From positions 89,269,717 to 89,333,716 of the forward strand of contig NC_092804.1 in assembly GCF_040954645.1 (NCBI RefSeq): DNA of 64,000 nt. Direction: 5' to 3'. A program made the translations under genes and the position numbers. The DNA is from Diabrotica undecimpunctata (Eukaryota > Arthropoda > Insecta > Coleoptera > Chrysomelidae). The notes under the pieces were generated by a model. The model did not search any database, was not told where the DNA came from, and was given only the letters and a program-made list of their open reading frames with translations. Shown piece after piece: positions 22,778 through 34,566 of this stretch (position 1 is the first letter of the stretch; each line of letters opens with the position of its first letter).

Positions 22778-23951
22778 CCTCCGGAGGCGTTACAGCCGTG
22801 CCGGAGGCATCAAGGAATTTGGATATCGGTCAAAATACTTGGGAATTCCAAGGTTGGCCAAATCCAAATTTCTAATTGATTCGATGCAGGGAAATTCCAC
22901 TTTCGCTACGTAAAACAAAGGATTTGTTTTACATAAAAGCAGGTAGATTTTCTCTCATCGATCAGTCGAGCTTGCCTCTTCTACTGTAGACCTAGTCGGT
23001 GCTATTATTGTTCCTACTAAGTTATTGTTTTATTTCTGATTTTTTTATATACCATTTTATTTTAGCATTATTGTATATTCAGACCTTTTCAGGTTAGAAT
23101 AATACATTGATCTATATTTGTTCATGTACTGATTGTTTGATATTTTATTTGATTATTTTGATTGTTTATTTTTCTTGTATTTTGTGTCTAAGTTATTCTT
23201 CCGTAAGTTAAGAACACTTAGAAATATTTATCTTGCTTTTCCTATTTTATATTTTGATTTGTACTTTGTCTAAGTAGTTGTTTCCGGTAAGTCAAAGAAC
23301 TCTTAGAAATATTTCTCTGAATATTTGACTTGTTATTTTAATTGTGCGTCTAAGCCATTCTTTTCCGGTAAGTCAAAAGAACACTTAGAAATATTTTCAT
23401 AATCATTGTTGCATTATTATTTCCGATATTTTATTTAAGATATTTTCTTCCTTAAGTTAAGAAAATACTTAATACATTTGTGTCTTTCATTTTCTATTTT
23501 ATGCTAAGTTGTTTCTTCCGTAAGTCAAGAAACACTTATAAGTATTTGTATTCTTATTTTTCCATATTTGATTCTCTTGTTTATTTTCACTCTAAGTTGT
23601 TTCTTCCGTAAGTCAAGAAACACTTAGAAACATTTTCTTTGCATTGTACTTTTGTACCATTTTATTTTTCTTGTTTACTAAGTTATTCCTTCCGTAAGTC
23701 AAGGAATACTTAGACTATTTTACCTGTTCTGTTTTCTATTTTTGATCTGTTATTTTGTAACTGCTCCTTGGAACTGTTACCTATAACAGATACTTGTCAC
23801 GGTAACCGTTATTTTATACCAGTAGAAGTATTAAACCATTTTATCAGTGACAAGCAAAGATGGTCAACACCCGGTCTAATTCCGAGGACAGGAAGAAGTC
23901 CGCAGAACCGGCGATGGGTCCTACAGGCCCAAACGCCCCCTCTCGGCAACA
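22778..23951. mobile_element. 1174-bp insertion of unknown type, 7-bp target duplication
   Basis: ATGCTGT is present just before (22771-22777) and just after (23952-23958) the insert, and removing insert plus one copy rejoins the BEL frame between His-Ala and Val-Phe-Lys-Cys. The insert starts CCTCCGGAGGCG and ends CTCGGCAACA; no inverted terminal repeat or poly-A is seen. It holds seven hairpins (23187-23715) and ends with an ATG-initiated stretch (ATG at 23860) reading Met-Val-Asn-Thr-Arg-Ser-Asn-Ser-Glu, which looks like the start of a retroelement Gag cut off after ~30 codons. It may therefore be the 5' leader and gag start of another retrotransposon. Not recognised further. Confidence 0.7.
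23187..23715 (+). repeat. Seven spaced hairpins with shared loop
   Basis: Hairpins are centred near 23205, 23288, 23369, 23452, 23519, 23608 and 23696 (spacing 67-89 bp). Each has the form CTAAGT-stem, loop CCGTAAGTC (or close), complementary stem, ACTTAG, usually with one bulged T in the left arm. The stem body differs between hairpins and the partner strand changes with it: ATTCTT/AAGAA, TATTTTCTT/AAGAAAATA, GTTTCTT/AAGAAAC, ATTCCTT/AAGGAAT. This covariation suggests conservation of a folded RNA or DNA structure. Confidence 0.85.
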
Positions 23952-24946
23952 ATGCTGTATTTAAATGCAATCAATTTCTTGCTGAATCACCTCAAAAACG
24001 TTTTGACTTTGCTAAACAGAATAAATGTTGTATAAACTGCTTGTCTAAAACTCATGTTACGGTCAAATGCCTTTCATCCAAATGTACACATTGTAATAAA
24101 AAACATCATACTGCTCTTCACTTTGATAATCTCAATGCGAATGATCATTCTTCTTCTTCTTCTTCTCACAACGAGGTTGCTAGTTCATCTAACGATCCTA
24201 TGCCTTCTATTTCCGCTTTATCAAATACTTTGACAAATAATGTCTTACTAGCTACAGCTACAATCTATGTTCTCGATCGTTTTGGTAAAGCCTTGGAAGT
24301 TAGAGCCTTGTTAGAAAGTGCGTCTCAAGCTAACTTCATTAGTAAAGAATGTGCAGACAAATTAAGTCTTCCTAAATTCAATGCGGCTTTATCGATACAA
24401 GGTCTTGATAGAATGTGCACCCCAGCCAAATCAGGCGTAAAATTGAACATTTCTTCGTCTTATGACATAAACTTTCATTGCGAGATAGATGCAATAATTC
24501 TTCCTCAAATCTGTCAAAACATGCCAATTGTTCCAATTTCCTTAGACAACTTGCCGTATCTTCAACATTTAAGGTTGGCTGATAAAATGGCAAATATTCC
24601 AGGTAAAGTTGATGTTCTATTAGGAGCAAATATTTTTCCTTACATCTTAACACGAGGAATTATTAAAACCCGTAATGATCAGCTTTCAGCTCTGGAAACA
24701 AGTTTCGGTTATGTTTTGATGGGAAATATTCCACCTACAAATATAACAAATATTCATTCCTTTTTTACGTCATTTTCTGCTAATGATTCTGAGCAATTAG
24801 ATGCGACATTAAAACAATTCTGGGCCATTGAGGAAGTACCAGAAGTTAAATTTTATTCTCCGGAAGACTCGTTCTGTGAGAAGCTGTATACTCATACCAC
24901 TTATAGAAATGTCAAGGGCAGATTTATAGTAAATCTGCCTTTCTAA
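23952..24946 (+). pseudogene. BEL/Pao nucleocapsid knuckles and protease
   Basis: After the insert the frame reads Phe-Lys-Cys-Asn-Gln-Phe-Leu, then Cys-Cys-Ile-Asn-Cys...His...Cys and Cys-Thr-His-Cys...His-His, the paired knuckles of BEL Gag. A Ser-rich linker leads to an aspartic protease domain (DUF1758/A17-type). The usual Asp-Ser active site in Leu-Leu-Asp-Ser-Ala-Ser-Gln is Leu-Leu-Glu-Ser-Ala-Ser-Gln here, so the catalytic Asp is replaced by Glu. The frame ends at TAA 24944-24946 but the same register continues directly into RT, so this stop is probably a nonsense change within the polyprotein. Confidence 0.8.
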
Positions 24947-25377
24947 AACGAAATACCTTCCTTTGGCGACACAAAACGTTTAGCCTTACAAAGATTTAGT
25001 TCTTTAGAGCGCAGATTTGCCAAAAATGAATCACTTAAGATTCAATATTCAAGCTTTATCAAAAGTTTCATAGATGATCATTATTTAAATCCTATTCAGC
25101 CAAGTACGGCAATAAATAATGCTTATTATCTACCACACCATTGTATTTACAAGGAGTCTAGTACTACTCCATTGCGCGTTGTGTTTGATGCTTCCGCACA
25201 CGCCCCTAACTTTCCGTCTTTAAACGATACGTTATATTCAGGTCCAAAATTACAAAATGATCTTGTTAATTTATTGCTTAAATTCAGGTTTCATAAATAT
25301 GTCTTTACTGCAGATATTAAATCCATGTTTACTCAGATTCTTATCGCTCCTGAGCAACAAAGATTTCAAAGAATACT
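24947..25377 (+). pseudogene. BEL/Pao reverse transcriptase, N-terminal part
   Basis: In the same register as the protease. It reads Tyr-Tyr-Leu-Pro-His-His, Leu-Arg-Val-Val-Phe-Asp-Ala-Ser, Leu-Asn-Asp...Gly-Pro-Lys-Leu-Gln and Thr-Ala-Asp-Ile-Lys-Ser-Met-Phe, the Pao-type RT entry with its first catalytic Asp. It stops being BEL at ATACT (25373-25377), the target duplicate of the Gypsy that follows. The rest of RT resumes at 34041. Confidence 0.85.
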
Positions 25378-25791
25378 GAAATGATATTTATTTAACTGCT
25401 GTCTTTATTTAATTTATAATGTCTGTATTAAAAGGTTCTTATTTTAATTTATTAAAAAGCACAATAATTTATATAAGTTTATTAACCACTAAGAATACAT
25501 AAGTAATTTATTTTAGGCGAACGTAACAATTAAAATCTCGGCCGCGGGTCTTCAGATATTAACTGACTCCTCCAATGAAAAATCCATTATTATATATGAA
25601 AACACAACTGGCCTAGAATTCAGGGGAACCCTCTGATTTAGGCTATAAGGTCAATCCGGGTCATCGTTTCGACCTTTTCTTTCAGGTAAATTTTCTGCCA
25701 GCCGCTAGAATTATCTGGTACAATCTACAACATAACAGAATTAGTCATAATATATTTACGGTTATTTTAGGCCATGATATTTATCGTAACA
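25378..25791 (-). repeat. 3' LTR of Gypsy copy 2
   Basis: 414 bp, near-identical to 33627-34040. Preceded (minus strand) by the purine tract at 25792-25809. The pol frame continues into it and stops at 25781-25783. Confidence 0.92.
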
Positions 25792-28700
25792 TTGCCCCCC
25801 TCTTAAAAGATGGTTCCTCCTGGAACCTTGTCGGGACTGGAACCGGAACTGTATGCTGGTATCGGCAACTGGACCCTCTTTTACAACTTCCAGTTGTATA
25901 AAAATGACAAGGGACGGTTTTCTCTCCGCACCAGTAACTATGCGGATTGCAACAGACTAACACCTGGACTTCGGTGTCTTTGAAGATCTCCTCCACCATA
26001 TTTCGTATAACCCTCCAATCTAATTGGCGGCACTCCAACTTTGGCATGGCTAACTTTTGCACGTCGGACTCTAGTACGTGCTCTCTCAATTGAAGTAAGG
26101 CTTCCCATACATCTCGGTAGGTAGGTTGGTCACGGGCAGTGTCTTTTGTTACCAGGTAGAAAAGGCAACGTGATGCATCTTGGAGTTTCAAGGTTTTACC
26201 GGGAGCTGGCACTTGGCATTGAAGTTCTGCAACTCGACCAAACTTCCTTCGAAAGACGGATGCCAACCCTGGTGCGTCTTTGATACTGGCCGGGATGGTA
26301 AGGGCCAGCGAGTGGTCATCGGGGAGCGCGAGTAGATCTTGTTTTTCTTCAGTGGTAACACCATGTCTTGCTTTACCGGTACCTCCATAGGCACCCATGA
26401 ATTCCTCAAACGTGAGGTCAGACACATCTTGGACTTGGTTTACTTCCACTTCTTCATCTACGTCGTGGTCACCTTCGAAAGACGCCAGTCGGTTATGGTG
26501 TACTATCATCGACTTTCCCCTCGGAATCTTGCTTATTCGGTAGATGACATCGTTGATTTTCTCCATGATGAGGTATGGACCTTCCCAAAACTGCTGCAAT
26601 TTGGGAGAACAACCTTTTCGCTTCTTGGGATTATACAGCCAGACTTTGTCGTTCTTCTTAAAGCAACCCTTTTCGGCTTGTGTATCGTACCGTTTCTTCA
26701 TTCGGTCGCTAGCGATCTGAAGGTGGGAACGGACCAACTCATGTACATCGTCCATTCTTCTTCGTAATTTGATCACATAATCTTCACCTGCTACATCTTC
26801 TCCAGGTCGACACCCAAACTCTAGATCACAAGGTAGTCGCATTTCGCGTCCGAATAGGACTCTGGCTGGTGTCTGGCCTGTTGATTCGTTAACAGCAGAT
26901 CTGTAGGCCATTGTGAAGAACGGAAGATATTGGTCCCAGTCTCGCTGATGATCGGACACCATCTTTGTCAAATACTTGCCGACTGTCCTATTCATCCGTT
27001 TTACCATACCATCAGATTGCGGATGATATGCTGTAGTTCTTGTTTTCTTCATGCCTAGTCTATCACATATTCCTTGGAATAGATCGCTTTCGAAGTTCCT
27101 GCCTTGGTCACTATTGATCTCCAAAGGTACTCCAAATCGGCTGATATATTCTTTGATCAACTTATCTGCAATGGTGGCGGCCTTCTGGTCTGGAAGTGCG
27201 TAAATCTCGACCCACTTAGTGAAGTAATCCATTACTACCAGCATGTACTTGCCTCCATTTTCACTTTCTGGAAAATTGCCCAGCGATGTCCAAAGCTATT
27301 CTTTCAAACGGGCTTCCAACATTATATTGTCTCATAGGAGCTCTCCTTTTTCGGTAAGGCCCGTTACTCGTAGCACAAATAGTACATTTCTTACACCAGT
27401 CTTTTACGTCGTCGGAACTGTTCATCCAATAAAACCGTTCCCGAATTCGCTGAAGGGTTTTCTTTACACCAAAATGCCCTCCTGTCTTTACACAAAAATG
27501 GACTGTCGTGTAACTGACGAAGTACTTCGGCTATTCTGCTCTTTGGAATCACCAACTGTCTTTTCTTCTCTGAACCGTCATCATTTTCCAGGACTCGTTT
27601 GAGCAAGCCATCTTCCATGATAAATGAGTCCCACTGGGCCCAATACGTCTTAACTACTGAGCATAGGTTTGATATTTCCTGCCAAGGTGGTCGACGGTTT
27701 TCCTCTTTCCATTTTCGGATTTTCTGTATAACTGGATCTCTCTCTTGTTCTTCCCTTATCTTAGTAGGCGTCCAGTCGTCGTTGACCATCGTTGTTCTTA
27801 GCACTGCTGCTTCCTTGGATTCCGTTTTGTAGCAGTGGGAACACTCTGCTGGACATGGCCTTCTGGAAAGAGAATCAGCGTTTCTGTGGCTAACTCCGGC
27901 CCGGTGCTCAATCTTAAAATCGTATTCTTGGAGTCGTTCGATCCACCTGGCTATCTGACCCTCTGGATTCTTAAACTGCATCAACCACTTAAGGGCGGCA
28001 TGGTGGGTTCGGATTAACAACTTCCTTCCATAGAGGTATTGATAGAAGTGCTCTACTGATTTCACTACTGCCAGAAGTTCTCTTCTCGTGACGAAATAAT
28101 TCCGCTCAGGTTTTAAAAGAACTTTACTAAAATATCTGAGGACTCGTTCCTGTCCTCCTTGAATCTGAGACAGCACTCCTCGAATTCCCACATTACTTGC
28201 ATCCGTATCTAAGATGAACTCTCCTTCTGGCAGTGGATACCCTAAAATTGGTGCTGTTATTAAATGCTTTTTCAACGTCTCAAAGGCATTTTGGCAGTCT
28301 GTATCCCAGCGGTAATCTGTTGCTTCCTCCGTAAGTCGCGTTAATGGCTTAGCGATATCTGCAAACTTCTTAATAAACCTTCGGTAGTAAGTACATAGTC
28401 CAAGAAAACTTCTCACTTGGTGTTTGTCAGTTGGTTTTCGCCATTCCTTAATGGAATCGATTTTTCCCTTATCCACGGCCACTCCTTCTTTACTGGCTAT
28501 ATGACCCAGATAATTGACTTTACCTTGAAATAGCTGGCACTTCTTGGGGTTTAGCATCAATTGGGCAGCTTTAAGTCGATTAAAAACGTTTTCTAAATTC
28601 CTCAAATGATCTTCAAATGTCTCCCCCAAGACGATTATGTCATCTAAATAAACCAGGCATGTTTTCCAAGATAACCCTCTCAACACATTTTTCATAAGCC

Positions 28701-29976
28701 TCTCAAATGTCGCAGGAGCATTACAGAGTCCAAATGGCATAACGTTGAATTGCCACAATCCAGATCCTGTGGTGAAGGCTGTCTTTTCTTTATCTACTGG
28801 GTCCATTTCTACCTGCCAGTATCCAGACTTCAAATCCAAAGTAGAAAACACTTTACTTCCAGCCAATGTGTCCAATGTGTCATCGATCCGAGGCAGAGGA
28901 TAACTATCTTTCTTGGTAACGTTGTTCAGCAAACGGTAATCCACACATAACCTCGTCGTTCCGTCTTTCTTCTTAACCAGGACCACCGGGGAGACCCATG
29001 GGCTCGTAGAAGGTTCTATCACCCCGTCTTATCTTCATTTCCTGAACAATCGTTTCAGCTTCCTCTCTTTTCGCCTGTGGTAATCGTCGAGCTGTTTGAC
29101 GAATTGGCTTAGCATTACCAGTATCAATTTTTGTGCTTAACAACGGTAGTTCTTCCCGTCTTTCCTCCTTTCGGTACGAAAATATCACGATACTGCTACT
29201 GATAATTCCCTTAATTTCCTTTTCTCCATCTGATTTAGAGACTGTCCTGCAACTGCAACCATTTGGTCGAATTTGTCGTTGGAATTATCAGATGTTGTCG
29301 CCTGACGGATTATGGATGTCACAGGTACACAAGTTCCTACTTTTGTCTCTTTCTTGATGGTCACTGGGTAGTCGTTGACATTGATAAGTCTCACAGGAAT
29401 TTCTTTAGCCGAAGTCACCAATTCCATTCCAATTATGATTCCACGGCCAACCTCATCGTCGTGGTTCCAAGGCTCCATCATAACAGGTGTCCCTTCGTCT
29501 ACAATTCCCTGTAGTCGCGCTACTATGATCGTTTCGCTTCTCGCAGGCACGACTGTATCTTCTGTAATGGCTGCTTGCACAGTGTTGTCATTATGTGGAT
29601 GAAGAAATACCTCCTCGTTGCCAACTTTGATTACCTTATTCTTAAAATCCAATTGGAATCCATGCATATTCATTACGTCCATTCCTAATATAACATCCTC
29701 TTCGATGTCAGCAACTATAACAGTATGGACAAACTTTTCTGCTCCTATTCCCAATTGTACCTGGATTTCTCCATGAATGTTGGCGTTTTCACCTGTAGCG
29801 GTCCGAAGTCGCAACCTCGTTGGTAACAGTTTCTTACGGCTGTTTATAACTGTTGGGCGTATAATGGTTCTGGTCGCTCCGGTATCCACCAACAACGTAT
29901 GCTTTTTACCATTTATTTCTCCATCTACATATATAGGTCGGTTATATTTATTTGAGAAAAATGCCATAAGCAGCAC
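25781..29976 (-). pseudogene. pol: Gypsy copy 2 pol: PR-RT-RH-IN-macro-CCCH, frameshifted
   Basis: The order is the same as in copy 1. Protease (29976-29185) has Val-Asp-Thr-Gly-Ala. RT (29022 onward) has Tyr-Leu-Asp-Asp. RNase H has Asp-Thr-Asp-Ala-Ser; integrase (27244 onward) has Ser-Asp-Gln-Gly and a Gly-Pro-Tyr module. Frames break near 29185, near 29020, near 27540 and near 27250. The last 487 codons (27244-25781) are open and include the macro-type domain (about 25945-26340) and an intact CCCH finger, Cys-x7-Cys-x5-Cys-x3-His (about 25854-25910), ending a few codons inside the LTR. Copy 1 has a stop just before this finger, so copy 2 shows the full C-terminus. Confidence 0.9.
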
Positions 29977-30584
29977 TATATGACTGGTGAAGAACAGGAT
30001 AGTACCGACCTACATGAAACATAATATGGTAAATTTTATAAGAAATTAGTTCTATAAATTTGTATTGTTATAAACAAAGCTTAATTTTATGTCTTGATGA
30101 ATTTGTGTAAGTTTAAATTACTTTGATCATATTTCTGCAATGCATTTTCTATAAAATGTTCAAACAATAATTGGTTTGTATACAAAAACTAATTAATAAT
30201 TGAGCAAATGGTAGGTAGTGAAAGATAAAAATATATATATTTAAATAATTTATAAAACCTTGAAGTAAAAATTAAAAGTTTATCTAGTCAACACTTACAT
30301 TATTATTTTCTATTAAGAACTTATTTTCAAATATATAGATATTGCAACAATAAGTGAAGTGTTCATAATAATTATAAATAATAAGTCCACGTTTTTCTTG
30401 AAAAATTGAAGCAGTAGTTTGGTGTTAAACATATGTCGATAATCCCTACACCTGATTATGTAATAAAATATTTCGGGTAAACTCGGTATTGAGAGAAAGT
30501 TGTCTTGGCATTACACTTCGTCACTTTCTTTCTCTGAATCACTGTTCTCCACATTGATAATAATTTTATTTAGAACAGGAATGT
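29977..30584. other. Non-coding flank of the mariner-like insert
   Basis: AT-rich, no gene seen. Part of the ~2.3-kb block (about 29945-32315) absent from Gypsy copy 1. Exact ends and TIRs could not be fixed. Confidence 0.5.
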
Positions 30585-31723
30585 TTTTAAGATATTTTTT
30601 TCGATATTTTTTACGTGCTCTATTGCTTTCTTCCAGTTATCCTCAGATATATTTTTAAATTCAGAATCTATTGGAGTCACGACAGTGTTATAACATTTTG
30701 GACTTACATTGTTTTGTCTCACATTATATTTCAGTTGAGACCATAACAACTCTATTGGATTTAAAACGCAGTAATATGGTAGTAGTTTTAAGGTTGTATG
30801 TCCATTTTTACTTGCTGCATCATGAATAATATATTCCTTGACAAATAATTTTGTAATAAGTACCTCTACTAATTGGTCTTTTTAGTGTACCAATCTTCAA
30901 AATATAAATCTTGTGATAATAAAAAATCTTGCAATTCATCCTTTCTAGAGTATTTATTCGGAAATTTTAAACCATGATTCGAAAAATTCACCCGTAATAT
31001 CTTGATGATAATCCAAACAATTGTCTTTACATTAATTTTGCACTTTACATTGTCATTACTCCAACCTTTGCCAATTGTTTCGTTAGTGTCAAACCACGTT
31101 TCATCTAAGTAATAAATTTTTCTTCCACTATTTCTGTACTCTTTTCCAAATATTCATTACGCCATTTTATTAAACGGGCACTTTCCATTATAGTATGTCG
31201 TTTATTGATTGTTTTATATTTAAAACCATTTGATAGTAACAATTTTCTTAAAGTTGATTTACAGCAATTAATAATATTTTTAGATTATAATTCAGCTAAA
31301 ATTTGATTAAGTGTGGGTATAATATTACCTGCAAATATGCCATAAATAGTTTCTGAAATGGGACCTAAAAGATGTTGCTCAATAGATCGATGCAGTCCAA
31401 AGTCGCTCTTTTTTTGTCTATTTGTAATGCCCTCCTTTATAATTCGATATACAGTAGTAAATGAAACTTTTGTTAAAGCCGCAGTTTTTAAAACACTCTC
31501 GTGCCGTTCCAATTCTTCACATAATCCAATAAACACATTTAACACAATTTCTTAAGCGTCTTTCGATAAATGTTTCTTTTTCTGGCTTTTTAATACTTCC
31601 TCTACTTGGTCCAGCAACATTTTCAGGATTATTTGGTGGTAGAATTTCCTCATTTTCTTCAACAATTTCTACTTCATTATTCTTAACAATTTCTAATGCA
31701 CTATTCTCCCATGGACGCCACAT
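30585..31723 (-). pseudogene. Tc1/mariner-like DDE transposase remnant
   Basis: The N-terminal part (31723-31285) includes a helix-turn-helix-like stretch with Thr-Thr-Val-Tyr-Arg-Ile-Ile-Lys-Glu-Gly. Downstream frames contain Leu-Asp-Glu-Thr-Trp-Phe at about 31110-31093 (first catalytic Asp region) and Leu-Asn-Pro-Ile-Glu-Leu-Leu-Trp near 30765-30741 (the Glu that closes the triad in DDE_3-type enzymes). Frames change several times, so it is dead. It lies between gag and pol of Gypsy copy 2, where about 2.3 kb is inserted relative to copy 1. Confidence 0.65.
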
Positions 31724-31799
31724 TTTTATTTAGGTACTTAATATTTTTCTGATAGCGAAATCGTCACTAATAAATGCGTGTTCTCTTTACAGAGTTTAA

Positions 31800-32205
31800 A
31801 CTAAAAATTATATGTATAACAATACCAAAAGTCACATCAGTCTTGTTATCGGTCGTTCAGAATTTCGTGGAAATTTAAAAACCTTGGTCAGCACAGCAGG
31901 GCTGTGACAAGAACCCGAAAATCGAGTAAGAGGAGTCATAAACTCATAAACTTTTATTGATAGGTATAAAAAGGGGCTTACATCGTCAAATTTTAGCAGT
32001 AGCGTAAATAAAAGCAATATTGTGATTAAAGATAAAACATTATTTTGATTAAATAGACTTAACAGGTATAATTATTTAAATATAATATATTTATAATTAA
32101 AAGTGAAACTGGAACAAACCATGAAGTGGAGATATCCAGGATAAAGCACCACGTGCTTTATATTTATAATTGTATCTAATAAAATTATATTTTACAGTAA
32201 TTATT
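31800..32205 (+). other. LTR-like fragment
   Basis: Contains GGTATAAAAAGGGGC (about 31961-31976), followed 25-30 bases later by possible start sequence and by AATAAAAGC (about 32007), the usual TATA-to-polyA spacing of an insect LTR. A palindrome, ATAAAGCACCACGTGCTTTAT, follows at about 32142-32162. No partner LTR was found. Confidence 0.3.
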
Positions 32206-32319
32206 ATTTTTGCGTTTTTCTGAATACTATGCTGTAAAAAGGCAAAATATTAAAGAGGAACTATTCAAACAGATGTCATTTGATCTAAGCACATGGATAT
32301 ATTTTGTTCGGTACCATTT

Positions 32320-33535
32320 TTACACCAATTGTGTGAGTGAGTTTCTTGATTTTATGGTCTTCGTTTTCTTGCATGTAATAATTTTCATCATATTAACGAG
32401 CTGGTCAAGTTTATCTTCATCTCCTTCCTCTTTTACAGTCCTAACTTTACTGTATCCGCCAGAGGCCTGTGTAGCTGACTCGTATTCGAGGGCGGCGGAT
32501 AAGACATCAACCAACGTCCTGTGACGAGCTAATCGCAGTGTTCTCTGCATTTCATGATCACGAAGACCATCAATAAACGTTTGAACGGCCAACTTTTCCA
32601 TCATGTCTTCGAGAGCTGTTGGATAAGCATATCGTACTAATCTGGCAATATCTACCTTATATTCTTGAAGAGCCTCATCTTTCTTCTGTCTACGATTTTT
32701 AAGCTGCGACTGATATACATGCTCCAAATGTTCGTGGCCATATCGCATATTTAACCTCTTCTTCAGTTGTTCGAAATCATCGGTCTCCTCTACGGCTATG
32801 GTCTGAAGCACATCTAAGGCATCTCCTCGAAGAGCGATAGTCAGGTTTACAGCCTTTTCTTTTTCAGACCATCCATTCGCTCTTGCGGCTGATTCGAACT
32901 GTTTCATGTAGTTGTTCCATGATGATTTTCCGTCGAAAGTTGGGACTTTCACATGGACAGAACCTCCACTTCCTTCAAATTTCGGCCGTATTTCCAACTT
33001 ACATTTCGTCTCGTCTTCTTTTGTCTCTACTGTAATTGGACTGTTTCCTCTCTGCCGTCCCTGTTTCCTCCAGCTTCTTTTCCATCTCTTTCCATATCTT
33101 TTCTTCGAAGGCCAACATATCGGCAGCAACTTGGTTTTTTAACGAAGATATTCTATCGTCCAGGGCAGACATCTCAGAAGTGACTTTAGAAATTTCCGAA
33201 GAGATGTTAGCAGAGACTTTGCTTTCCAGCGAAGAAATCTCGTTAGAAACTTTGTCTTCCAACGAAGCGATGTCGCCGGAAACTTTGGCTACATCAGAAG
33301 AAACTTTCGAAATATCGTCAGAAACTTTGTTCTCTAATGATGCGATGTCACCAGAAACTTTCGAAATCGACGAGAGGACAGCATCTTCAAATATATAGGT
33401 CTTTGGATCTAGTCCTTCTAGCAAAGCGTTCTTTAGTCGTTGGACTAACTCAGCCTTTTTTCCGGTAGAAGCTAATTCTCTATCCTCGAGATGTCTTCTT
33501 AAATTCGTCACTGTGAGCTCATAAATCGTCGTCAT
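32320..33535 (-). pseudogene. gag: Gypsy copy 2 gag, with SAP motif, zinc knuckle deleted
   Basis: Starts Met-Thr-Thr-Ile-Tyr-Glu-Leu-Thr-Val (ATG at 33535), a SAP motif, followed by heptad-like Ser-Lys-Val-Ser repeats predicted as coiled coil, then the capsid-like domain. A one-base indel near 33050-33130 shifts the frame. At the C-terminus the frame jumps from Lys-Thr-Ile-Lys directly to a tail that skips the zinc knuckle found in copy 1, a deletion between short matching AAATCAAG-like sequences. At the codon where copy 1 has TAA, this copy has a Glu codon. Confidence 0.85.
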
Positions 33536-33626
33536 TTTCACGATTTAAAAATATTCTCTTCGGAACAACACGTTATGATTGATTACTATAAGTCTAATTT
33601 ACTTTGATTTCACTTTCGACACCATT

Positions 33627-34040
33627 GAAATGATATTTATTTAACTGCTGTCTTTATTTAATTTATAATGTCTTTATTAAAAGGTTCTTATTTTAATTTA
33701 TTAAAAAGCACAATAATTTATATAAGTTTATTAACCACTAACAATACATAAGTAATTTATTTTAGGCGAACGTGACAATTAAAATCGCGGCCGCGGGTCT
33801 TCAGATATTAACTGACTCCTTCAATGAAAAATCCATTATTGTATATGAAAACACAACTGGCCTAGAATTCAGGAGAACCCTCTGATTTAGAGTAGAAGGT
33901 CAATCCGGGTCATCGTTTCGACCTTTTCTATCAGGTAAATTTTCTGCCAGCCGCTAGAATTATCTGGTACAATCTACAACATAACAGAATTAGTCATAAT
34001 ATATTTACGGTTATTTTAGGCCATGATATTTATCGTAACA
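33627..34040 (-). repeat. 5' LTR of Gypsy copy 2
   Basis: 414 bp. Next to it on the minus strand, two bases away, is the primer-binding site starting TGGTGTCGAAAGTG (about 33611-33624). Confidence 0.92.
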
Positions 34041-34566
34041 ATACTTTGGCGTTTTTCGGAACAGGAATCTATTGCTGAATACGAACTTACTCGGGTTACT
34101 TTCGGTGTGTCTGGCTCACCATATCTTGCAATTCGTACTCTACAGCAGCTAGCAGTCGACGAACCGGACTTACCTGTGGCCTCATCTATACTCCTAAAAG
34201 ATACTTACGTAGATGATGTGGTGACAGGGAAGGATTCTTTAGAAAATAGTGTTCTTGCTATAAAAGAATTAATATCTTTATTGAAACGTCGTGGATTTGA
34301 GTTACGAAAATGGGCAAGTAATGCCCCTCAGTTATTCTCTCTCGCTAATATTCCTTTCGATCATATTCTGCAACAGTCTTTTTCATTTGACTTAGATCAA
34401 TCTTCGTTGAAGGTATTAGGACTTGGATGGAATCCATCATCTGATGATTTCTTTTACAACATTTTACCTCTTCAAGCTTCCTGTACAAAGCGAAATCTCT
34501 TAGCCCAAATAGCTCGCATATTCGATCCTTACAGTATTTTTAATCCTGTCACTTTGATAGTGAAGA
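34041..34566 (+). pseudogene. BEL/Pao reverse transcriptase, C-terminal part
   Basis: Continues the RT at 25377 in register once the Gypsy and one ATACT are removed. It reads Val-Thr-Phe-Gly-Val-Ser-Gly-Ser-Pro and Tyr-Val-Asp-Asp-Val-Val-Thr-Gly, the catalytic box, then Trp-Ala-Ser-Asn and Leu-Gly-Leu-Gly-Trp-Asn, a Pao-family landmark, and Phe-Asn-Pro-Val-Thr. Ends at the next insertion near 34567. Confidence 0.9.

Larger units (their letters stand above)
25378..34040 (-). mobile_element. Gypsy retrotransposon copy 2 (nested in BEL), 5-bp target duplication
   Basis: Identical ATACT duplicates at 25373-25377 and 34041-34045 flank 414-bp LTRs (25378-25791 and 33627-34040). Between them, minus strand, lie gag, an inserted mariner-like transposon, and pol. 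The two LTRs differ at about 11 of 414 positions by eye (~2.7%), older than copy 1. LTR ends on the minus strand are TGTTACG...CATTTC, lacking the usual CA end. Internal coding is very close to copy 1 but LTRs are strongly diverged. Several frameshifts make it dead. Confidence 0.93.
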
